Source: Bacillota bacterium
Lineage (GTDB): Bacteria; Bacillota; Limnochordia; Darwinibacteriales; Darwinibacteriaceae
Assembly (NCBI GenBank): GCA_012518325.1
Contig: JAAYSR010000287.1
Location: 1 to 8,853, forward strand
Reading direction: 5' to 3'
DNA length: 8,853 nucleotides
Part shown: one piece after another, positions 1 to 5,467 of the stretch
How the letters are laid out: each line of letters starts with the position of its first letter
Position numbering within the stretch: position 1 is the stretch's first letter
Notes under the pieces: generated by a model
The model's database searches: none
What the model saw: only the letters and a program-made list of their open reading frames with translations
Told to the model about the DNA's origin: nothing
Position numbers and translations under genes: made by a program

Positions 1-384
1 GAACCCCTGGGACTGCCGTTTTTGCAGACTCTGTCCTTTATTCTGGTTATTGCTGCTATGGTGCAGCTGGTGGAGATGTTCCTGCACAAGACGAGTCCTG
101 GACTCTACCGTGCCATGGGTATTTTCCTGCCCTTGATCACCACTAACTGCGCGATCTTAGGCTTTGCCATTATGGGTGTGCAAAACTCCTACACCTTCAT
201 CGAGACAGTAGTCTTTGGATTAGGTGCCGGACTTGGATTTACCCTGGCCTTGGTGCTCATGGCCGGGATCCGGGAAGATCTGCAGTTTGCAGACATCCCC
301 AAGCCCCTGAGAGGGGTTGGCATTGCCTTTATTCTTGCCGGCTTGCTGTCTCTTGCTTTCGGAGGCTTTGCCGGACTAGTCTAA
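1..384 (+). CDS. rnfA: RnfA, ion-translocating ferredoxin:NAD+ oxidoreductase membrane subunit (5' partial)
   Basis: The frame is open from base 1 and ends at TAA 382-384, so 127 codons are visible. The family is about 190 residues long, so roughly the first third lies outside the window. The TTG at base 22 is internal, because the family match (LGLPFLQTLSFILVIA) continues upstream of it. RnfA is an integral membrane subunit of the Rnf complex, which oxidises reduced ferredoxin, reduces NAD+ and pumps Na+ or H+. About four hydrophobic segments are visible. The hallmark LPLITTNCAILG lies near visible residues 43-54; its Cys belongs to the membrane-embedded Fe-S site shared by RnfA/RnfE and NqrD/NqrE. 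The terminal IAFILAGLLSLAFGGFAGLV also matches the family. rnfB follows after 22 bases, matching the C-D-G-E-A-B gene order, so rnfE is expected just upstream. I am very sure of the family. Confidence 0.96.
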   Translation, partial: EPLGLPFLQTLSFILVIAAMVQLVEMFLHKTSPGLYRAMGIFLPLITTNCAILGFAIMGVQNSYTFIETVVFGLGAGLGFTLALVLMAGIREDLQFADIPKPLRGVGIAFILAGLLSLAFGGFAGLV

Positions 385-406
385 GTTTGTTTGGGAGGGG
401 TTCATT

Positions 407-1234
407 TTGAATACTACCTTAGTTTCCCTCGTCAGCATGGGCGGGTTGGCCGCCGTGTTCGCTTTTGTACTGGCTGCTGCTTCAAAAGCGTTCCATGTGG
501 AGACCGATCCCCGCGTAGATGAGATTATAGAAGTGCTGCCCGGTGTTAACTGCGGCGCCTGCGGCTTTGCAGGCTGTGCTTCCTTTGCTGAAGGAGTAGC
601 TACCGGCCAGGCGCCGGTGAACGGCTGCCCCGTCGGCGGCGCCGCCGTGGCCAAACTGGTGGCAGCAATTATGGGTGTAGAATCAGAGGGCGTAAAGCGC
701 AGGGTGGCCCAGGTGCTCTGCAAGGGTGGACACGAAGAAGCCAAGCAGCGCGGCGGCTATGACGGCCCCCGTGACTGCCGCATCGCCCACGCAACCCAGG
801 GCGGCGACAAGGCCTGCTCCTACGGCTGTTTGGGCTACGGTTCCTGCGTGGCAGCCTGCCAGTTTGACGCCATGTACATGGACGAAAACGGACTGCCGGT
901 TGTCATTGAAGAGAACTGCACCGCCTGCGGCAAGTGCGTAGACGCCTGTCCCCGTGATATCATCATGCTTGTGGATGAGGATCAGGGTGTGCACATCCGC
1001 TGCCGTTCGCTTTTGACCGGCCGCTTTGTCCGCCAGGTCTGCTCGGTAGGGTGCATCGCCTGCCAGCGCTGCGTGAAAGTCTGCCCAACCGGGGCTATTT
1101 ATATGGAAGACAACCTGGCACGCATCAACTACGATAAATGCACCAACTGCCAGGCCTGCGTTGAAGTCTGCCCGATGAACACTATTGAGTGGCAGGAAGG
1201 CAAGGGGCTGCTGGACAAGGCTGCTGTAAGCTAG
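407..1234 (+). CDS. rnfB: RnfB, multi-[4Fe-4S] ferredoxin-docking subunit of the Rnf complex
   Basis: 275 residues. The start is TTG 407, six bases after GGGAGGGG (393-400); no ATG alternative includes the membrane anchor. Residues 4-27 form one hydrophobic helix. Next comes the RnfB-type Fe-S domain with Cys49, 52, 57 and 74 (VNCGACGFAGC then GCP). Four ferredoxin-type Cys sets follow: Cys137/141/147/151 (spacing CX3CX5CX3C), Cys171/174/177/181 (CTACGKCVDACP), Cys212/216/219/222/226 (CSVGCIACQRCVKVCP) and Cys245/248/251/255 (CTNCQACVEVCP). Further Cys at 105, 124 and 199 look conserved in the clostridial branch. RnfB is thought to be the entry point for electrons from reduced ferredoxin, feeding the membrane subunits. 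It sits 22 bases after rnfA and 12 bases before apbE, in one operon. Five clusters are implied by the motifs, but cluster number cannot be proved from sequence. Confidence 0.97.
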   Translation: MNTTLVSLVSMGGLAAVFAFVLAAASKAFHVETDPRVDEIIEVLPGVNCGACGFAGCASFAEGVATGQAPVNGCPVGGAAVAKLVAAIMGVESEGVKRRVAQVLCKGGHEEAKQRGGYDGPRDCRIAHATQGGDKACSYGCLGYGSCVAACQFDAMYMDENGLPVVIEENCTACGKCVDACPRDIIMLVDEDQGVHIRCRSLLTGRFVRQVCSVGCIACQRCVKVCPTGAIYMEDNLARINYDKCTNCQACVEVCPMNTIEWQEGKGLLDKAAVS

Positions 1235-1246
1235 GGGAGGATTTTA

Positions 1247-2281
1247 GTGAGTTCGCAAAGTGCAAAGAAAAGACACTCTCAAGTAGTGTTCTTTGTCCTC
1301 TTGGGCTTAGGCCTGGTTACGCTGGCAGGTTACTTCCTGTTCTACGTACCCTACCTTGAGGCACACGCCTCATCAACCGCGCAGCGGTCCATGATCCTGA
1401 TGGATACCGTTGTGGATGTACGGGTGGACGGGCGAAACTCTGAACAGCTGGTTGAAGAAGTATTCGCCCTGATGGATGATTTAGAGGGAATGCTGTCTCG
1501 GTTTGTCGCCGGCAGCGACGTTTCCAACGTAAATGCCAGGGCTGGCCAATGGGTCGAGGTCAGCCCTGTTACCCTTGCAGTGATTGAGCTCGGCGTTGAG
1601 CTCGGCGAGCTGACCGGCGGAGTCTTTGATATTACCGTCGGAGCAGTGCTGGACCTGTGGGGCTTCGGCAGCGGACGCTACTATGTGCCGACAGAGGAAG
1701 AACTGGCAGCTGCCCTGAGTACGGTGGATTACACCAGGGTGGAAATTGACCGCGCCAAGAACATGGTGCGCATTCCTGAAGGGACCGTGCTTGACCTGGG
1801 CGGCATTGCTAAAGGCTACATTGTTGATGCAGGCACACAGATTCTGAGAGAGGCCAAGGTGCAGCGTTCCATTATCAACGCCGGCGGCGACATTTCCGTC
1901 ATTGGTCGCCGGCCGGACAATCTGCCCTGGCGCGTTGGCGTGCAGAACCCTGAGAAGCCTTCTGAGATACGCTGGATTCTGCCCCTGGACGATGAAAGCG
2001 TAGTCACCTCAGGGGACTATCAGCGCTTTTTCACCCATGAGGGAGTGCGCTATCATCATATTATAGATCCCCGGACCGGCTATCCCGCCAGGGAGCTGAC
2101 CAGTGTGACGATTGTAGGAAATGGGGCCGCTGCCTGCGATGCTTTATCTACCGCCGTTTTTGTGCTAGGATTAGAGGAAGGGCGAGCTTTGGTTGAGAGT
2201 CTCCCCGATGTAGAAGCAATTATCGTGAGTTCCTCAGAAACCTGGATTTCCCCAGGTTTAGCCAAGGTGGTAACTGAGTAG
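1247..2281 (+). CDS. apbE: ApbE, FAD:protein FMN transferase (membrane-anchored)
   Basis: 344 residues, starting at GTG 1247 seven bases after GGGGAGG (1234-1240). ApbE transfers FMN from FAD to a Thr/Ser of target flavoproteins outside the membrane; its known Rnf targets are RnfG and RnfD, which explains its place directly behind rnfB. A basic N-terminus is followed by one hydrophobic helix (about residues 11-34). There is no Cys lipobox, so this is an uncleaved anchor and not the lipoprotein form found in many bacteria. Family motifs in order: MDTVVDVRV (52-60), LDLGGIAKGY (182-191), NAGGD (211-215), VTSGDYQRFF (243-252), HHIIDPRTGYPA (260-271) and the Mg2+-binding ACDALSTA region (286-293, Asp288 and Thr292). 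All key motifs are present and the length is normal. trxB starts 15 bases after the stop codon. Confidence 0.96.
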   Translation: MSSQSAKKRHSQVVFFVLLGLGLVTLAGYFLFYVPYLEAHASSTAQRSMILMDTVVDVRVDGRNSEQLVEEVFALMDDLEGMLSRFVAGSDVSNVNARAGQWVEVSPVTLAVIELGVELGELTGGVFDITVGAVLDLWGFGSGRYYVPTEEELAAALSTVDYTRVEIDRAKNMVRIPEGTVLDLGGIAKGYIVDAGTQILREAKVQRSIINAGGDISVIGRRPDNLPWRVGVQNPEKPSEIRWILPLDDESVVTSGDYQRFFTHEGVRYHHIIDPRTGYPARELTSVTIVGNGAAACDALSTAVFVLGLEEGRALVESLPDVEAIIVSSSETWISPGLAKVVTE

Positions 2282-2296
2282 CAAAGGAGTGGTCTC

Positions 2297-3205
2297 ATGT
2301 ATGATGTAGCGATTATTGGCGGAGGGCCGGGGGGCCTGTCTGCCGGCATCTATGCAGCCCGGGCAAATTTGAAGACTGTGATCGTTGAACGGGGCCTGTA
2401 TGGAGGCCAAATGCAAAACACCCTTGATATTGAAAACTATCCCGGATTTGACAATATAGAAGGTCCGGTGCTGTCGGAACGCCTCTACAACCAGGCCCTT
2501 GGGGTCGGTGTGGAGTGGAAGTACGGCAATGTGCAAAGTGTGAAGCTCGAGGGTCAGCCCAAGGTCCTCAACCTCGGAGATGAGACCCTGGAGGCCCGCA
2601 GCGTAATCATTGCCAGCGGCGCTTCCCCCAGGCCTTTAGGTGTTCCCGGCGAGGCTGAGTTTACCGGACGGGGCGTATCCTACTGCGCCACCTGTGACGG
2701 TGCGCTGTACCGCGGAGCTGATGTGATTGTAGTGGGCGGAGGAGATTCCGCGATCAAAGAAGCCATTTTGCTGACACGCTTTGCCAATAAAGTAACTGTC
2801 ATTCACCGCAGGGACGCGCTGCGGGCAGCCGGCATTCTGCGAGACCGAGCCTTTGACAATCCCAAAATCCAGTTTATGTGGGATACGGTTGTGGACAAAA
2901 TCGAAGGCGACAACAGGGTTACAGGGGTGCTGGCCCGCAATGTGAAGGACGGTTCCACTCAGATAGTGGAAGCCAAGGGCGTTTTCATCTATGTAGGAGT
3001 AGACCCGGTCACGGACTTCCTGAAGGGAAGTGAGATTCTGGACGAGTGGGGCTATATTCTCACCGATGAGTTCATGGCCACCTCCATCCCCGGAGTCTAT
3101 GCCGCCGGCGATGTGCGTGCGGCGTCTCTGCGGCAGATTGTTAACGCCGCCAGCGACGGTGCCGCTGCGGCTATGAAGGCCTATGAGTATTTAGAAACAC
3201 TCTGA
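2297..3205 (+). CDS. trxB: Thioredoxin reductase (NADPH-type, FAD-dependent)
   Basis: 302 residues, starting at ATG 2297 with AAAGGAG at 2283-2289. TrxB passes electrons from NADPH through FAD and a redox disulfide to thioredoxin in the cytoplasm. The N-terminal FAD-binding motif is IIGGGPGGLSAGIYA (6-20). The redox-active CATC is at 130-133, within SYCATCDGA. The second dinucleotide-binding motif VVGGGDSA is at 145-152, and HRRDALRA at 170-177 matches the HRRxxxR NADPH-phosphate signature. The C-terminal FAD motif is YAAGDVR (268-274). Retention of the HRR signature argues against the ferredoxin-dependent flavin thioredoxin reductases of some clostridia. It is the last gene of the rnf operon, 15 bases after apbE, and is followed by a strong terminator. 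No thioredoxin gene lies next to it. A role for a related TrxB-like oxidoreductase cannot be fully excluded. Confidence 0.95.
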   Translation: MYDVAIIGGGPGGLSAGIYAARANLKTVIVERGLYGGQMQNTLDIENYPGFDNIEGPVLSERLYNQALGVGVEWKYGNVQSVKLEGQPKVLNLGDETLEARSVIIASGASPRPLGVPGEAEFTGRGVSYCATCDGALYRGADVIVVGGGDSAIKEAILLTRFANKVTVIHRRDALRAAGILRDRAFDNPKIQFMWDTVVDKIEGDNRVTGVLARNVKDGSTQIVEAKGVFIYVGVDPVTDFLKGSEILDEWGYILTDEFMATSIPGVYAAGDVRAASLRQIVNAASDGAAAAMKAYEYLETL

Positions 3206-3219
3206 GTACTATCTAGAAT
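3191..3219 (+). promoter_or_regulatory. Possible weak sigma-A promoter for the M23 peptidase gene
   Basis: TAGAAT (3214-3219, five of six bases of the -10 consensus) lies 17 bases after TTAGAA (3191-3196, three of six bases of the -35 consensus). Transcription would start near 3226, at the base of the downstream hairpin. The -35 box falls inside the end of trxB. This is a weak match, proposed mainly because the downstream gene would otherwise depend on read-through of a terminator. Confidence 0.25.
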
Positions 3220-3225
3220 ACTTTT

Positions 3226-3273
3226 TCCCTCCCCGGCCTATACTAACTCCAACAGGCTGAGGGAGGGATTTTT
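3226..3273 (+). terminator. Intrinsic terminator of the rnf-apbE-trxB operon, overlapping the next gene's RBS
   Basis: Bases 3226-3239 pair with 3254-3268 to give 14 pairs (one G-U) with a single bulged A at 3260 and a 14-base loop (3240-3253). The stem is GC-rich and is followed directly by five T (3269-3273). The reverse strand has no T-run after the stem, so it works only on the plus strand. It begins about 20 bases after the trxB stop. The 3' arm contains GGGAGGG (3261-3267), which is also the only good ribosome binding site for the GTG at 3274. Confidence 0.85.
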
Positions 3274-4140
3274 GTGCGCTTAAGCCGGAAAAAGAGGCTC
3301 ACAACCTGTCTTTTGCTGGCCTTCCTGATGATGCTGGCCAATTGCCTGCATTTTTCCGGAGAAGCCCGCATCCTCAAACGGGGTATGCGGGGGACGGACG
3401 TTTACGCCCTCCAGGAACTGCTGGCTGACTTAGGCTATGTTCTGGCGGTGGACGGCATCTTCGGTTCGGAAACGGAGAGTTTGATCAAGGGCATTCAAAA
3501 AGCCACAGGACTCAAGGACGACGGTATCGTGGGCCCTGAGACCGGTGAGATGCTCAACCGTCTGAGGGAAAGCATTGTGGCTTATACTGTGCAAAAGGGA
3601 GACAATTTGACCAAGCTTGCCAGGCGCTATGACACTACTGTAAGCAATATTACCTCCTACAACGGCCTGCAGAATCCAGACCGACTCCTGCCAGGCCAGG
3701 TGCTTTACATTCCTACCGGCAGTATCGCAGCCCTCAGCCGCGCTGCAGACCAGCGGCTGCGCATGCAGTGGCCGGTGAAGGGGCGCGTCAGTTCCGGCTA
3801 TGGCTGGCGCATCCATCCTATCTTAAAGAACAGGCACTTCCACGGAGGCATTGACATAGTCGCACCGGAAGGAACCCCCGTCAAGGCGGCAGCTTCAGGC
3901 AAAGTGGCGGAGGTGGGGAACAGAGGCAACTACGGCCTGGCGGTAGTGCTTGAACATAGCGGCGGCGTCACCACCTGGTACGGACACAACTCCAAGGTGC
4001 TGGTACGGGTCGGCGACCATGTGAAGCAGGGCCAGACTATTGCCCTGGTGGGGAGAACAGGCCTGACTACCGGGCCCCACCTGGATTTTCGCATAAAAAT
4101 AGGGGACCAGACTGTGGACCCCTTGGACTGGCTGCCCTAG
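3274..4140 (+). CDS. PG-binding/LysM/M23-family cell-wall peptidase with an altered zinc-ligand motif
   Basis: 288 residues, starting at GTG 3274 six bases after GGGAGGG (3261-3267). This start gives a typical export signal: basic RLSRKKR, then a hydrophobic stretch to about residue 27. LANC at 21-24 resembles a lipobox, but Asn before Cys is atypical. Domains: peptidoglycan-binding type 1 (about 34-96, with GIFGSET and GIVGPET repeats), LysM (about 103-147, YTVQKGDNLTKLARRY to GQVLYIP) and an M23 peptidase (about 164-288). The M23 zinc motif HxxxD is intact (His190, Asp194), and His238 (WYGHNS) and His269 are present. The usual HxH ends as HLD here, so Asp271 replaces the third zinc ligand. 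It probably binds and trims or remodels peptidoglycan outside the cell. Activity is uncertain because of Asp271. The stop codon is four bases from the convergent csoR stop. Confidence 0.93.
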   Translation: MRLSRKKRLTTCLLLAFLMMLANCLHFSGEARILKRGMRGTDVYALQELLADLGYVLAVDGIFGSETESLIKGIQKATGLKDDGIVGPETGEMLNRLRESIVAYTVQKGDNLTKLARRYDTTVSNITSYNGLQNPDRLLPGQVLYIPTGSIAALSRAADQRLRMQWPVKGRVSSGYGWRIHPILKNRHFHGGIDIVAPEGTPVKAAASGKVAEVGNRGNYGLAVVLEHSGGVTTWYGHNSKVLVRVGDHVKQGQTIALVGRTGLTTGPHLDFRIKIGDQTVDPLDWLP

Positions 4141-4150
4141 GCAGTTATTT
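4132..4150 (+). terminator. Possible short terminator after the M23 gene
   Basis: CTGCC (4132-4136) and GGCAG (4140-4144) form a perfect 5-bp stem around a 3-base loop, extendable by two G-U pairs, and are followed by TTATTT. It spans the M23 stop codon (4138-4140). The stem is short and the T-run interrupted, so this is only a weak candidate. The minus strand has no T-run here, so it would not serve csoR. Confidence 0.3.
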
Positions 4151-4405
4151 AATCAAACGGCTGAGGGACTGGAGCAGATCTTCCATGGCCTCTGCGCCTC
4201 CGGCCTCATCATTCAGGGCCTGCTGAATACAGGCTCTGGAATGCGTCTCAAAGATCATCTTCGCAACCCCGCTCAGCGCAGCCCTGGCAGCGGCCACCTG
4301 GGTGAGAATCTCACTGCAGGAATGCTCTTCTTCCACCATGCGCTGCAAACCCCGCACCTGTCCTTCGATCCTTCTCAAACGCTGAATCAGCTTGTCTTTC
4401 TCCAT
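4145..4405 (-). CDS. csoR: CsoR-family (DUF156) metal-sensing transcriptional repressor
   Basis: 86 residues, all-helical and without a classical DNA-binding motif, the normal size and form for CsoR/RcnR/FrmR proteins. The start is ATG 4405-4403 with AAGGAGGAG at 4424-4416. These proteins are tetramers that leave DNA when metal or another ligand binds. The N-terminal RLRRIEGQVRGLQRMVE (9-25) is the family signature. The ligand set is Cys30, His55 and Cys59 with CsoR spacing (25 and 4), the Cu(I)-type pattern. Glu75 lies where CsoR has its second-shell Glu, but Ser29 replaces the Tyr that precedes the first Cys in M. tuberculosis CsoR. No copper ATPase or chaperone gene is in the window, so copper is an inference; a persulfide or other metal ligand is possible. 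It is transcribed alone, with its own strong promoter. Confidence 0.9.
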   Translation of the reverse strand: MEKDKLIQRLRRIEGQVRGLQRMVEEEHSCSEILTQVAAARAALSGVAKMIFETHSRACIQQALNDEAGGAEAMEDLLQSLSRLIK

Positions 4406-4429
4406 GGTCGAACAGCTCCTCCTTCGACC
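4406..4429 (-). promoter_or_regulatory. Inverted repeat at the csoR transcription start (candidate operator), with RBS in its centre
   Basis: GGTCGAA (4406-4412) and TTCGACC (4423-4429) are perfect 7-bp inverted repeats 10 bases apart. One arm abuts the csoR start codon; the other covers the predicted transcription start (about 4425). The csoR ribosome binding site AAGGAGGAG (4424-4416) lies across the centre and outer arm. The position suits a repressor operator. It does not resemble the A/T-flanked G-tract typical of CsoR operators, so the bound protein is unknown. An RNA hairpin would be possible only if transcription starts upstream of 4429. Confidence 0.45.
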
Positions 4430-4431
4430 CG

Positions 4432-4461
4432 ATCATACTTGGTTACCGCCCCTGTTGTCAA
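4432..4461 (-). promoter_or_regulatory. Sigma-A promoter of csoR
   Basis: On the minus strand a perfect -35 box TTGACA (4461-4456) is followed after 18 bases by TATGAT (4437-4432, five of six). The predicted start is near 4425, 20 bases before the ATG. The spacer carries the G-rich run AGGGGCGG (minus strand, about 4453-4446), the kind of sequence CsoR proteins recognise, and a short palindrome GGTTACC (4441-4447). Either could be an autoregulatory site; this is inference. Confidence 0.7.
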
Positions 4462-4462
4462 C

Positions 4463-4500
4463 TGCCCCGAGAGCTGAACCGGAAATGAGGGCACTTTTTT
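4463..4500 (+). terminator. Very weak hairpin plus T6 in the csoR-nitrilase intergenic region
   Basis: TGCCC (4463-4467) can pair with GGGCA (4489-4493), followed by C and six T (4495-4500). The loop is 21 bases, so the structure is marginal. It could stop plus-strand read-through coming antisense across csoR before the nitrilase gene. The 162-base region 4406-4567 otherwise holds the csoR promoter, the dyad and the nitrilase RBS; I see no convincing plus-strand promoter. Confidence 0.2.
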
Positions 4501-4550
4501 CGCGCTCCTGCAGTTTGAGCAAGGAAAATTGCTGCGGGAAGCGAAGGATT

Positions 4551-4559
4551 AAGGGGAGG
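4551..4559 (+). promoter_or_regulatory. RBS that decides the nitrilase start
   Basis: AAGGGGAGG, continuing as GGAGGTGAT (4555-4563), is an almost full complement of the 16S rRNA 3' end. Three in-frame starts follow: GTG 4559, ATG 4562 and ATG 4568. Only ATG 4568 has a normal spacing (8 bases). The first overlaps the RBS and the second is two bases from it. Confidence 0.85.
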
Positions 4560-4567
4560 TGATGGGT

Positions 4568-5458
4568 ATGATCGCGTGCGTTCAGATGAAACTGCAGCCC
4601 GAGGACTATCGTACCGAACAGAGCTTTGAGGCCAGGATTATGCAGATCTGTGCCGACATTCGTGAGCAAAGCGGCGATGAACAGCTCCTGATTGTCTTCC
4701 CCGAGCATATCGGGACCTTCTGCATCCTGTGCAACGCGCCTGAGCGGGTGTGGTCCCGAAAGTCTTTTGCCCAGGCCAGCAAGGTGCTGTTATTCCACCA
4801 CGCGCCGAAAGTGGCCCATCACATGCTGATGGACCGCGTGTCCCCGGTGAGGGCCCTGTTTCTGACCCGCTCTAAGGAGCTGGAGCGCATTTATCTGTCA
4901 TCTTTCATTAAAGCGGCGAAGAAGTATGAAGCCTGGATAGCAGCCGGTTCTGCAGCGCTGCGCTGGGGGCAGACGAATCGGATCTTTAACACCTCGCCGG
5001 TGATCACCCCCACCGGGCGTGTCCTCTATCGCCAGCACAAGGTGAACCTGGTGGAAATGGAGGGTAAGGGCGGCCTTGACCTGGAGCCTGCCCCTCTGAA
5101 CTATGTGAGTGCGGTACAGACGCCCTTTGGCAACCTAGGCGTAGCCATCTGCCTGGATGCGTTCCATACAGAGGTCAGGGAACGCCTGGCCGGTTTGGGG
5201 GCAGACATCCTTGTGCAGCCTTCCGCCAACAACGGTCCCTGGAACGACTGGCAGCAGGAGGACTGGCTCAGGAGCAGCTTTGAGGCGGTGGCCAAGAATA
5301 AAGAGTTCTCCCTGGCTGTGAATCCCATGCTTGTCGGACGCCTCTGGGATGTGGCATTTGAAGGCCAGTCCAGCATTATTGATCAGGAAGGCTTTGCGGC
5401 CAGGGCCAAGAGCCATACCGAGGAAGAAATTCTCCTCAGAAAAGGCCCCGCAGGCTGA
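4568..5458 (+). CDS. Nitrilase-superfamily carbon-nitrogen hydrolase
   Basis: 296 residues from ATG 4568 (start chosen by RBS spacing). The fold's first strand (IACVQM) begins at residue 2. The Glu-Lys-Cys catalytic triad of the CN-hydrolase superfamily is complete: Glu46 in IVFPEH, Lys158 in YRQHKVNL, and Cys195 in GVAICLDAF. Downstream VQPSANNGPWNDW and FEGQSSII also match the family. These enzymes cleave or transfer amide or nitrile groups in the cytoplasm; the substrate cannot be told from sequence, and an amidase is more likely than a true nitrilase. About 112 residues separate Glu46 from Lys158, more than the roughly 70 I expect for compact members, so there is an insertion around residues 55-110. 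The C-terminus is short (ends RKGPAG). It is divergent from csoR, and its last 23 bases overlap the convergent racemase gene. Confidence 0.88.
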   Translation: MIACVQMKLQPEDYRTEQSFEARIMQICADIREQSGDEQLLIVFPEHIGTFCILCNAPERVWSRKSFAQASKVLLFHHAPKVAHHMLMDRVSPVRALFLTRSKELERIYLSSFIKAAKKYEAWIAAGSAALRWGQTNRIFNTSPVITPTGRVLYRQHKVNLVEMEGKGGLDLEPAPLNYVSAVQTPFGNLGVAICLDAFHTEVRERLAGLGADILVQPSANNGPWNDWQQEDWLRSSFEAVAKNKEFSLAVNPMLVGRLWDVAFEGQSSIIDQEGFAARAKSHTEEEILLRKGPAG

Positions 5459-5467
5459 GGAGCCTGC
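5432..5467. repeat. Two overlapping, mutually exclusive dyads across the convergent nitrilase/racemase ends
   Basis: CTCCTCAG (5432-5439) and CTGAGGAG (5455-5462) are perfect 8-bp inverted repeats. Overlapping them, GCAGGCT (5450-5456) and AGCCTGC (5461-5467) are perfect 7-bp repeats with a 4-base loop. On the minus strand the second hairpin is followed, after GGGGCC, by TTTT. Both lie at or in the stop codons of the two converging genes, so they may act as a weak bidirectional terminator. No perfect terminator is visible here. Confidence 0.35.

Noticed and set aside
22..384. TTG 22 as the true start of rnfA
   Set aside because: The frame is open to base 1 and family-like residues continue upstream of it; the real start lies outside the window.
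376..744. 122-codon minus-strand open frame
   Set aside because: Antisense to rnfB, Pro/Ala/Thr-rich as expected of a reverse frame of a GC-rich gene.
3337..3345. Lipoprotein signal (LANC) in the M23 protein
   Set aside because: Asn directly before Cys does not fit the usual Gly/Ala/Ser rule, and the following residues look like continued signal sequence.
4518..4535. Small AGCAA/TTGCT hairpin upstream of the nitrilase gene
   Set aside because: Five base pairs, no T-run, no promoter context; expected by chance.
4559..4567. GTG 4559 or ATG 4562 as the nitrilase start
   Set aside because: One overlaps the SD and the other lies two bases from it; ATG 4568 has normal spacing.
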